From the NCBI GenBank assembly GCA_029864225.1, contig JAOTTU010000030.1, positions 1 through 15,608 on the forward strand: a stretch of 15,608 bases of DNA, written 5' to 3'. The notes below the pieces were generated by a model, which had not been told where the DNA came from, made no database searches, and saw nothing but the letters and a program-made list of their open reading frames with translations. The stretch comes from Gammaproteobacteria bacterium (GTDB taxonomy: Bacteria; Pseudomonadota; Gammaproteobacteria; UBA9214). Each line of letters starts with the position of its first letter. Positions within the stretch are counted from its first letter, which is position 1. A program made the position numbers and the translations under genes. Below are positions 1 to 5,837 of the stretch, one piece after another.

Positions 1-807
1 GTACATCAGGAACGCCATGCGGCTGACCTTTTCTGAGAGCGGCTTTGCGCCGAGCACCACCGCGGCGATCAGGTACCAGATCGCGACGTGCGCCGAGACA
101 TTGATCTGCTGGGAGGAATGCCCCATGGCCCACCAGACGGTCTTGTACATCAGGGTATCGATATTGCCGATCCAGCCCAGCGACCACAAAAAGGTCGGGA
201 CCAGGATGATCGCGCCCGAGGCAATCGTGAATACCGCAATGATCGCGGCCGTGATCGCGCCGAAGGTCACCAGCGGCACGGAGCCTTCGTAGGTCTTTTC
301 CTCCTTGGCGATAACCAGGGTGCCGAAAAATACGAAACAGCCGATCAGTGCGCCGACCGCAAACAGGATCAGGCCCAGGTAGAAATGCGGTGCGGCCTGC
401 ATCGGCACGTACGAGGTGAACATGACACTGGAGTTGCCCTGCAATACAGCGACGTTGGTCATGACGGCGCCAATCAGCATCAGGGCAAACCCGGTCCAGG
501 CCCAGCGGGGTGCGGCGAGTCGCGAATTCAGCAATATTGCCGAGGCAAAATACAGCACCGCGATTTCGAAAAAGATGATCCACACCAGCAGCACGTCCAG
601 CCCGTGGCCGGTCAGCACCAGATAGAACCAGTCGGCCGGCAGCAGGTGCACTGCGGGCCAGCGTGTGAGCGCCACCATCAGCCCGAATAATCCGCCGACG
701 GCAAGGAAAATGATCGCCGTCACGGCGTTGGCCTTGATCAGGTTCTCGGCGGAACTGTGAATGCGCAGCCCGGTGGCCGGACAGACACGATGTTTAAAAG
801 TTGGCAT
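1..807 (-). CDS. Heme-copper oxidase superfamily subunit I, B (ba3)-like, probable NO reductase type; 3' end outside window
   Basis: The catalytic membrane subunit of a terminal respiratory enzyme that reduces O2 or NO. The first 269 residues are visible, starting at an ATG 12 bases after the subunit II stop, with a GGGGGA ribosome site. Several hydrophobic helices are evident. His68 (TGHGLD) fits the low-spin heme ligand. His230 (WWAMGHSSQQ) fits the first CuB ligand. Compared from memory with Thermus ba3 (WWTGHPIVY), the residue four after that histidine, normally the cross-linked Tyr, is Gln234. The ba3 K-channel Tyr244 equivalent is Val241, while the Tyr248 equivalent remains as Tyr245. 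The flanks (PLVTF near 178-182, RMAFLMY at 263-269) also match the B type. Losing this Tyr is a hallmark of proposed NO reductase families derived from B-type oxidases (sNOR, eNOR and relatives). The remaining CuB and heme histidines lie beyond the window. Family membership is well supported; NO reductase activity is inferred. Confidence 0.88.
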   Translation of the reverse strand, partial: MPTFKHRVCPATGLRIHSSAENLIKANAVTAIIFLAVGGLFGLMVALTRWPAVHLLPADWFYLVLTGHGLDVLLVWIIFFEIAVLYFASAILLNSRLAAPRWAWTGFALMLIGAVMTNVAVLQGNSSVMFTSYVPMQAAPHFYLGLILFAVGALIGCFVFFGTLVIAKEEKTYEGSVPLVTFGAITAAIIAVFTIASGAIILVPTFLWSLGWIGNIDTLMYKTVWWAMGHSSQQINVSAHVAIWYLIAAVVLGAKPLSEKVSRMAFLMY

Positions 808-819
808 CTGTATATCCCC

Positions 820-1356
820 CTAGTTCTCGGTCACGTAGATCTTGCCGATCATGGTGTGGTGACCGATGCCGCAAAATTCGTTGCAAACCACCCCGTACTC
901 CCCCGCTTCATTCGGTGTCAGCGTCACGACCATGTCGTAGTTGGGGTGAACCTGCAGGTTGATATTGACCGGCTGCAGGGAGAACCCGTGCTGCCAGTCC
1001 ATGGAGGACAAATGCAGGCGGTAGGTCTGGTCTTTCTCGAACTCGATGATCGGCCACCATTGCCACAGCCTTGCAATCATGTATACATCGCTTCCGGGTG
1101 GAGGACGTACTACCGGGAATCCCGCCTCCTCGCGCACCTGGTATTTTTCCACCATTTCATTTGCCTTTTCAGCAAACCGCTCCGGTGTGATGCGATAGGA
1201 TTCATTGGACAGGTTCTGCTCACCTTCCATGTGCCAGTAGATCATTGCCGAGAACATCAAGAGTCCCCATAGAAAGGCAATGACGATCCAGACAATCTCG
1301 GTACGCGCTATCGGCTCGTTCCACCAGATGCGCTGGGGTGGAGGATGAATTGCCAT
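820..1356 (-). CDS. Subunit II of the heme-copper enzyme, CuA cupredoxin protein
   Basis: The electron-entry subunit: its periplasmic cupredoxin domain should take electrons from cytochrome c (or a similar donor) at a binuclear CuA centre and pass them to subunit I. The protein has 178 residues. One membrane helix spans about 20-41, followed by a charged linker (about 45-85) and a cupredoxin domain (about 90-178). All CuA ligands are visible: His123, then Cys158, Glu160, Cys162, His166 and Met169 in CNEFCGIGHHTM. It is short, as in B-type enzymes with a single helix, and has no fused cytochrome c. It lies between the small 61-residue protein and subunit I, all on one strand with gaps of about 12-20 bases, so one transcript is expected. 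The intact CuA site means the enzyme is not a cNOR, which uses a cytochrome c subunit. Confidence 0.93.
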   Translation of the reverse strand: MAIHPPPQRIWWNEPIARTEIVWIVIAFLWGLLMFSAMIYWHMEGEQNLSNESYRITPERFAEKANEMVEKYQVREEAGFPVVRPPPGSDVYMIARLWQWWPIIEFEKDQTYRLHLSSMDWQHGFSLQPVNINLQVHPNYDMVVTLTPNEAGEYGVVCNEFCGIGHHTMIGKIYVTEN

Positions 1357-1374
1357 TATGTGCCCCCTTTTTGG

Positions 1375-1560
1375 TTACTTGGCTATCGGGATCGTTATGA
1401 TTTCCATGATCCCCCAGATCAAATAAAAGACTGTCGGCATCACCACACCCAGGAACAACAGCAGGAATGGATTATCCAGGAGTTTCTGCATTGTCGGGAT
1501 GCGCTCATCCTCATCGCCCCCGGTATTGGGCGTACTGGCGCCCGGATCTGAATCACTCAT
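1375..1560 (-). CDS. Small single-helix membrane protein, first gene of the heme-copper operon
   Basis: A 61-residue protein: an acidic, Pro/Gly-rich N-terminus (about 1-27) followed by one long hydrophobic segment (about 31-58, PFLLLFLGVVMPTVFYLIWG onward) ending in a lone Lys. The start at 1560 is chosen because a strong purine-rich ribosome site (1561-1572) precedes it and the predicted transcription start near 1597 would exclude the upstream in-frame ATG at 1611. It sits just upstream of subunit II, so it is probably an accessory subunit, comparable in size and place to the single-helix subunit IIa of ba3 enzymes. I do not recognise the family, and that comparison is inference. Confidence 0.78.
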   Translation of the reverse strand: MSDSDPGASTPNTGGDEDERIPTMQKLLDNPFLLLFLGVVMPTVFYLIWGIMEIITIPIAK

Positions 1561-1595
1561 CCTCTCCCCCTCGGTAGATGTCAGTGTTAGATTTT

Positions 1596-1630
1596 CCGAC
1601 TGATAATACAATACAGACTGAGCGTATCAA
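1596..1630 (-). promoter_or_regulatory. Sigma-70-like promoter of the heme-copper operon
   Basis: On the minus strand, TTGATA (1625-1630, five of six to TTGACA) and TATTAT (1603-1608, five of six to TATAAT) are 16 bases apart. Transcription would begin around 1596-1599, leaving a leader of about 37 bases before the ATG at 1560. The spacing to the FNR-type box is close to the class I activator position of -61.5. Confidence 0.55.
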
Positions 1631-1653
1631 ACATCTTATTAGTGTCAATTGCC

Positions 1654-1667
1654 TTGATCTATATCAA
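1654..1667. promoter_or_regulatory. FNR/DNR-type binding site, perfect palindrome
   Basis: TTGATCTATATCAA matches the FNR-family consensus TTGAT-N4-ATCAA at all ten defined positions. It is centred about 100 bases upstream of the first gene of the heme-copper operon and 61-64 bases from its predicted transcription start. FNR/ANR responds to oxygen loss, and DNR/NNR-type relatives respond to NO and use nearly the same site, so the sequence alone does not say which acts here. It suggests induction under low oxygen or NO. Confidence 0.75.
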
Positions 1668-1745
1668 GGCTTTCCGGAACGATAAGAATTTCCCCTGCGG
1701 CACTCTTGCAATTGCTGCACTATTTGGAACAAGTCCAGGGTATGA

Positions 1746-1928
1746 CTACTGGCTGGAGAGATGGCGAATTAACGCAAAGGATGATAACGCCATGACCAGC
1801 AGAACGGCAAAGAAGATAATACTGCGGTATTCCAGCCGCCGACCGGCAGCAGCCTCGATACGGTTCACGATCCAGTCAGCGCCCACATACAGGAAAACCG
1901 CCAAAAGAGTGAAATAGAGAATCTCCAT
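1746..1928 (-). CDS. Small two-helix membrane protein, unknown function
   Basis: A 60-residue protein with two hydrophobic stretches, about 2-20 (EILYFTLLAVFLYVGADWIV) and 36-55 (SIIFFAVLLVMALSSFALI), separated by a short basic loop containing EAAAGRRLEYR. It has the look of a real small inner-membrane protein, but no clear ribosome site precedes the ATG at 1928 and I do not recognise a family. Its start overlaps by 53 bases the end of the ORF at 1876-2082 in another frame, so it might be translationally coupled or only one of the two may be real. It precedes the FNR-type box on the same strand and probably belongs to a different transcript from the oxidase operon. Confidence 0.45.
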   Translation of the reverse strand: MEILYFTLLAVFLYVGADWIVNRIEAAAGRRLEYRSIIFFAVLLVMALSSFALIRHLSSQ

Positions 1929-2082
1929 GGCCGCTGAGCTTACCCCAGGTGTCCGTACAAATCACAATCCAGGCATCCCCGCCCTTGTTATAGGCCCTCA
2001 GTCGCTCGATATCGTCGACCCTGACGGTATTATCGGCGATGTCGATATAACCTTCCCTGGCGAGCCCGGTTATGTCAGTCAT
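1876..2082 (-). CDS. Hypothetical 68-residue ORF, possibly a gene remnant
   Basis: The reading frame is open from a TAG just before 2105, through an ATG at 2082, to a stop at 1876. Its soluble-looking sequence includes RVDDIERLRAYNKGGDAWIV and WGKLSGHGDSLF, which reads like folded protein rather than noise. There is no good ribosome site. In-frame residues before the ATG (GPKYDAW) also look protein-like, so this may be the truncated tail of a longer, lost gene. I do not recognise it. It overlaps the small membrane protein at 1746-1928. Confidence 0.3.
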   Translation of the reverse strand: MTDITGLAREGYIDIADNTVRVDDIERLRAYNKGGDAWIVICTDTWGKLSGHGDSLFHSFGGFPVCGR

Positions 2083-2133
2083 CCAGGCATCATATTTCGG
2101 ACCGGCGACCTACCGCAAAACAAAACCGTGCTC

Positions 2134-2456
2134 ACCGCAGAGGCGCGGAGGTCGCAGAAAAAATCCACCAGCGAACTCACTGCAAAGGCGCTAAGATCGC
2201 AATAGGTGCAATGGAAATAATGAAGCTCATATCTTAAATAAGATTCTGAACATATGCATTCAAGTCATTACTGCAAAGAGTAATATTTATTAAGGAAAGT
2301 CTGATCAATCCGTCATTCCGGACGGAGCGTAGTGGAGAGCCGGAATGACGCAAGATGAATTAATCAGGCCTTCCTTAAGTATTTTGTATTCTTTGCGACC
2401 TTTGCGCCTTTGCGGTGGATTTTTTTAATTCTCCGCACTCTCTGCGTCTCTGCGGT
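2134..2456. repeat. Imperfect inverted repeat with arms rich in CGCAGAG / GCAAAGGCGC, enclosing a hairpin element
   Basis: The left arm (2134-2202) and the right arm (2393-2456, reverse complemented) share, in the same order, ACCGCAGAG-CGC, an A-tract, AATCCACC, and GCAAAGGCGC-AAG-TCGCAA. Within the left arm, CTCACCGCAGAGGCGC and CTCACTGCAAAGGCGC form a diverged direct repeat. Motifs of this kind are common dispersed intergenic repeats in environmental proteobacteria. The AT-rich middle holds the 87-base element at 2291-2377. Apart from this repeat I see no gene between 2083 and 2511. Confidence 0.6.
2291..2377 (+). mobile_element. MITE-like hairpin element, short copy (87 bp)
   Basis: The ends form terminal inverted repeats: TAAGGAAAGTCTGATCAA at the left pairs with TTAATCAGGCCTTCCTTA at the right, with three mismatches in 18. 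Inside, CGTCATTCCGG (2311-2321) and CCGGAATGACG (2340-2350) form a perfect 11-bp stem around an 18-base loop. A longer copy lies at 14664-14799 in the same orientation. No transposase is present, so movement would depend on an enzyme elsewhere. No target duplication is clear. Confidence 0.65.
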
Positions 2457-2520
2457 AAATTAACCTGGTGGCAGTGCACCACCTCTGCAAATTGCGCATA
2501 TTGAGGTAGACTTGCGCGCC

Positions 2521-5094
2521 ATGTCAGGATCGTCCGGCCACACCCCCATGATGCAGCAGTACCTCGGCATCAAGTCCGAGCACCCGGACGTCCTGGTGTT
2601 CTACCGCATGGGGGACTTCTACGAGCTGTTTTACGAGGACGCGCGACGCGCGGCACGCCTGCTGGATATCACCCTGACGGCACGCGGGCAGTCGGCCGGT
2701 GAACCCATTCCCATGGCCGGTGTCCCGGTACATGCCGCCGAACAGTACCTGGGTCGCCTGGTCCGCCAGGGCGAGTCCGTGGCCATCTGCGAACAGGTCG
2801 GCGAGGTCGGCGCCGGCAAGGGGCCGGTGGAGCGCAAGGTGACACGCATCATGACACCGGGCACGGTGACCGATGAGGCCCTGCTGACTGATCACCAGGA
2901 CAACCTGCTGGTCGCCATCAACAAGGCCGGCAAGACCTGGGGGCTCGCCAGCCTGGACCTGACGGGCGGACGCTTCGGCGTCCAGGAACTCGCGACCGAG
3001 GAGGCCCTGCTGGGCGAACTGGAACGCCTGCATCCCGCAGAACTCATCTGCAACGAGGACGTGGCCCTGCCCGTGCCCATTCACAATATGCCCGGCCTGC
3101 GCCTCCGGCCCCCCTGGCACTACGACAGCGATACGGCCCGGCGCCAGTTGAATGAACAGTTCGGCACCCGCGATCTATCCGGCTTTGGCTGTGATGGTCT
3201 CGACTGCGCCATCGGCGCCGCAGGCAGCCTGCTGCAGTACGTAACAAACACCCAGCGCACTGCCCTGCCCCACTTGCGCAGCCTGTGCGTTGAAAAACAG
3301 GCAGACAGTCTGGTGATGGACGCGGCCACGCGCCGCAACCTTGAACTGGAGCATTCAAGCAACGCTGCGGAGGGACACACCCTGGTTGCCGTGCTCGACC
3401 AAACGGCAACCAGCATGGGCGCGCGGCTGCTGAGACGCTGGCTGAACCGGCCCTTGCGCGCTGCGGCACAGCTGCAACAGCGCCACCAGTGCGTGGGCCA
3501 ACTGGCGCAAGACCGGCGCTTCGAAGACTTGCACTCAGCCCTCAAGGGCGTCGCCGATATCGAACGCATCCTGGCGCGCGTGGCCCTCATGTCGGCCCGC
3601 CCGCGCGATCTCGGCGGCTTGCGCGACAGCCTCGGGCAGCTTCCCGCCATCCTCGGGCAGCTCTCCGGATTGGAGAATCCCCTGCTGTGCGAACTCGCCG
3701 AGCGCATCGGTGAGCATCCCGAGGCCCATGAACTGCTATGCCGGGCCCTTGTCGAGACCCCGCCGGTGCTGGTCCGCGACGGCGGCGTGCTCGCCGCCGG
3801 GTACGACGCGGAACTCGATGAACTGCGCCACCTGAGCGAGCATGGCGACCAGGTCCTGGTCGAGATGGAGACCCGGGAACGCGAACGCACCGGCATCGCC
3901 GGCCTGAAGGTCAGTTACAACCGCGTGCATGGCTACTACATCGAGGTCAGCCGGCATCACGCCGACAAGGTGCCTGCGGACTACCAGCGCCGCCAGACCC
4001 TCAAGGCAGTGGAACGCTACATCACCCCGGAACTCAAGGCGCACGAGGACAAGGTGCTGAGTGCGCGCGAGCGCGCCCTGGCACGGGAAAAGGCCCTCTA
4101 CAACACACTGCTGGAGACCCTCGGCAGCTTCATCGAATCCCTGGGCCGTTGCGCCGGGGGGCTCGCCGAACTCGATGTGCTGGCCACCTTTGCCGAGCGC
4201 GCACTCACCCTCAACCTGAGCTGCCCGATACTGGACACACGCCCCGGCATCCACATCGAGGGCGGCCGCCACCTGGTGGTCGAACAGCTGCTGGACGAGC
4301 CCTTCATCCCCAACGACACCCGGCTCAACGCCAAACAGCGCATGCTGATCATCACCGGGCCCAACATGGGCGGCAAGTCGACCTACATGCGCCAGACGGC
4401 GCTCATCGTGCTGCTGGCGCATATCGGCTGCTATGTGCCGGCCGACAAGGCGGTCATCGGTCCGGTCGACCGCATCTTCACCCGCATCGGCGCTTCCGAC
4501 GACCTCGCCGGCGGACGTTCCACCTTCATGGTCGAGATGACCGAAACCGCGAACATCCTGCATAACGCCAGCGCCAACAGCCTGGTGCTGATGGACGAGA
4601 TCGGCCGCGGCACCAGCACTTATGACGGCCTGTCTCTGGCCGGGGCCTGCGCGATCGATCTCGCCACCCGCATCAGGGCCTTTACCCTGTTTGCGACGCA
4701 CTATTTTGAACTGACCTCCCTGCCGGAGACCTGTGAGGGCATCGCCAACGTGCACCTCGACGCCGTCGAGCACGGTGACCGGATCGTGTTTCTCCATGCC
4801 GTGAAGGCAGGCGCAGCCGACCGCAGTTATGGCCTGCACGTCGCGGCCCTGGCCGGCGTACCGCGTGCGGTCATCGAGCAGGCACAGCAGCGCCTGGATG
4901 AGCTGGAGCAGAGTGCCGCCGTCACCCCGGCAATACCGGCGCCGCGCGCCCAGCTGGGGCTGTTCGACATTTCCCACGGGCATCCCCTGTTCGATGCACT
5001 GGAGGGGATCGACCCGGACAGCATGACACCGCAGCAAGCACACCAGCTGCTGTATACCCTCAAGCAACTGGCGCAGCAGAAACTCAACGGATAA
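2521..5094 (+). CDS. mutS: DNA mismatch repair protein MutS
   Basis: Recognises mismatches and small loops in newly copied DNA and recruits MutL in an ATP-dependent way. The product has 857 residues, close to E. coli MutS (853). The N-terminal mismatch-binding motif is visible as GDFYELF with Phe33 and Glu35. The C-terminal ATPase carries a Walker A (GPNMGGKST, 613-621) and a Walker B (LVLMDEIGRGTSTYDG, Asp692-Glu693). The C-terminal tail after about 800 is also present. The ATG at 2521 gives the usual start just before HTPMMQQY. A TTG at 2512 in the same frame has better spacing to GAGGT (2503-2507), so the protein could begin three residues earlier. The gene stands alone on its strand, with repeats upstream and fdxA downstream. 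Confidence 0.98.
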   Translation: MSGSSGHTPMMQQYLGIKSEHPDVLVFYRMGDFYELFYEDARRAARLLDITLTARGQSAGEPIPMAGVPVHAAEQYLGRLVRQGESVAICEQVGEVGAGKGPVERKVTRIMTPGTVTDEALLTDHQDNLLVAINKAGKTWGLASLDLTGGRFGVQELATEEALLGELERLHPAELICNEDVALPVPIHNMPGLRLRPPWHYDSDTARRQLNEQFGTRDLSGFGCDGLDCAIGAAGSLLQYVTNTQRTALPHLRSLCVEKQADSLVMDAATRRNLELEHSSNAAEGHTLVAVLDQTATSMGARLLRRWLNRPLRAAAQLQQRHQCVGQLAQDRRFEDLHSALKGVADIERILARVALMSARPRDLGGLRDSLGQLPAILGQLSGLENPLLCELAERIGEHPEAHELLCRALVETPPVLVRDGGVLAAGYDAELDELRHLSEHGDQVLVEMETRERERTGIAGLKVSYNRVHGYYIEVSRHHADKVPADYQRRQTLKAVERYITPELKAHEDKVLSARERALAREKALYNTLLETLGSFIESLGRCAGGLAELDVLATFAERALTLNLSCPILDTRPGIHIEGGRHLVVEQLLDEPFIPNDTRLNAKQRMLIITGPNMGGKSTYMRQTALIVLLAHIGCYVPADKAVIGPVDRIFTRIGASDDLAGGRSTFMVEMTETANILHNASANSLVLMDEIGRGTSTYDGLSLAGACAIDLATRIRAFTLFATHYFELTSLPETCEGIANVHLDAVEHGDRIVFLHAVKAGAADRSYGLHVAALAGVPRAVIEQAQQRLDELEQSAAVTPAIPAPRAQLGLFDISHGHPLFDALEGIDPDSMTPQQAHQLLYTLKQLAQQKLNG

Positions 5095-5117
5095 ACAGTC
5101 AGGCACACGGCGGCTTT

Positions 5118-5170
5118 GCTATAATCTACACCCATAGATTATTTGTCACCTGATTACAAAGACTTATATT
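5118..5170 (+). promoter_or_regulatory. Promoter region of fdxA with an operator-like palindrome
   Basis: TTGTCA (5143-5148) and TATATT (5165-5170), 16 bases apart, make a plausible sigma-70 promoter starting near 5177. Just upstream, ATAATCTA (5121-5128) and TAGATTAT (5135-5142) form a perfect 8-bp inverted repeat with a 6-base centre that abuts the -35 box, as an operator would. A second possible start is an extended -10, TGCTATAAT (5117-5125), whose TATAAT overlaps the palindrome. The palindrome could instead be a weak mutS terminator, but it lacks GC and a T-tract. Confidence 0.5.
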
Positions 5171-5243
5171 TCACACCTGAGAATATGGATTATACTGTCG
5201 GCCAGCGCACGGCCGGCAACAGCAGGCAATCCGGGAGAATCAC

Positions 5244-5567
5244 ATGACGTTTGTGGTCACTGAAAGCTGCATCAAGTGCAAATACACCGACTGTGTCGAG
5301 GTGTGCCCGGTGGACTGTTTTCACGAGGGCCCCAACTTCCTGGTGATTGACCCGGACGAATGCATCGACTGCACCCTGTGTGAACCGGAGTGCCCGATCA
5401 ATGCCATCTACGCCGAAGACGACCTGCCCCCGGGCCAGGAACACTTTCTCGAGCTCAACACCGAACTGGCCCGGCAATGGCCGGTCATCACCCAGATGAA
5501 GGACGCCCCGGCGGATGCGGACGAGTGGAAGGACATACCCGACAAGCTCCAATACCTGGAACGCTGA
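5244..5567 (+). CDS. fdxA: Seven-iron ferredoxin FdxA
   Basis: A small soluble electron carrier with one [3Fe-4S] and one [4Fe-4S] cluster, closely matching Azotobacter vinelandii ferredoxin I over its 107 residues. Expected ligands are Cys9, Cys17 and Cys50 for the three-iron cluster and Cys21, Cys40, Cys43 and Cys46 for the four-iron cluster. The non-ligand Cys12 and Cys25 seen in FdI are also kept. The C-terminal half (about 60-107, ending KLQYLER) is the FdI-type extension. A clear ribosome site (GGGAG) precedes the ATG. In A. vinelandii and pseudomonads this ferredoxin is linked to redox control of its reductase partner; no such partner gene is in the window. It follows mutS by 149 bases, with its own promoter region. 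Confidence 0.96.
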   Translation: MTFVVTESCIKCKYTDCVEVCPVDCFHEGPNFLVIDPDECIDCTLCEPECPINAIYAEDDLPPGQEHFLELNTELARQWPVITQMKDAPADADEWKDIPDKLQYLER

Positions 5568-5658
5568 AGGACAGTCCATAAACCGCTATCCTGCATGTTG
5601 CATCAGTATCCGGGATGCTGGCGCAGGACAGGCGCGACTGGACGCCGATCTGGAACGA

Positions 5659-5711
5659 AAGTCATAGCCGTAGCTATGACTTGAGTGAAGATCAAGTCCA
5701 GGTGGGCCTGG
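5659..5711 (+). other. Overlapping hairpins in the fdxA/addB-like intergenic region
   Basis: AAGTCATAGC (5659-5668) and GCTATGACTT (5673-5682) form a perfect 10-bp stem with loop CGTA. GACTTGA (5678-5684) and TCAAGTC (5692-5698) form a second 7-bp stem that uses the last five bases of the first, so both cannot form together. CCAGG (5698-5702) and CCTGG (5707-5711) make a third, which shares base 5698 with the second. This resembles alternating RNA structure, but I see no known riboswitch, leader peptide or T-tract terminator. Confidence 0.45.
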
Positions 5712-5730
5712 ACAAGCCAGGGCCCGGATA

Positions 5731-5825
5731 GGCTGCGGGCCGTTTACAAATTGCACTGCTGGATTTTTTCGGATCATTGATAGTTAAACCCTCGTGTAAA
5801 GCTGTTTTCACTCTGGCCCGCAGCC
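5731..5825. repeat. 11-bp perfect inverted repeat flanking an AT-richer segment
   Basis: GGCTGCGGGCC (5731-5741) and GGCCCGCAGCC (5815-5825) are exact reverse complements separated by 73 AT-richer bases, ending just before the ATG at 5838. The enclosed segment probably holds the promoter of the downstream operon, but I find no convincing -35/-10 pair in it. With the hairpins at 5659-5711 it accounts for most of the 270-base gap. Confidence 0.45.
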
Positions 5826-5837
5826 GACTGGTGCAAT

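Noticed and set aside
88..690. A 200-codon plus-strand open frame at the left edge
   Set aside because: It is the antisense of subunit I, whose translation gives clear heme and copper ligand motifs and membrane helices.
1375..1611. A longer 78-residue start (ATG at 1611) for the small operon protein
   Set aside because: That ATG lies upstream of the predicted transcription start and lacks the strong ribosome site seen before 1560.
1927..2205. A 92-codon plus-strand open frame
   Set aside because: It runs through the repeat arm at 2134-2202 and has no ribosome site; the opposite strand reads more like protein.
2131..2460. A CRISPR array in the repeated CGCAGAG / GCAAAGG motifs
   Set aside because: The motifs are inverted and diverged, without regular spacers or cas genes.
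3736..5106. A 456-codon minus-strand open frame opposite mutS
   Set aside because: It lies wholly antisense to a clear mutS and has low-complexity shadow composition with no motif; GC-rich third positions explain it.
5121..5142. The AT-rich palindrome after mutS as an intrinsic terminator
   Set aside because: The stem has almost no GC and no T-tract follows; its position against the fdxA -35 box fits an operator better.
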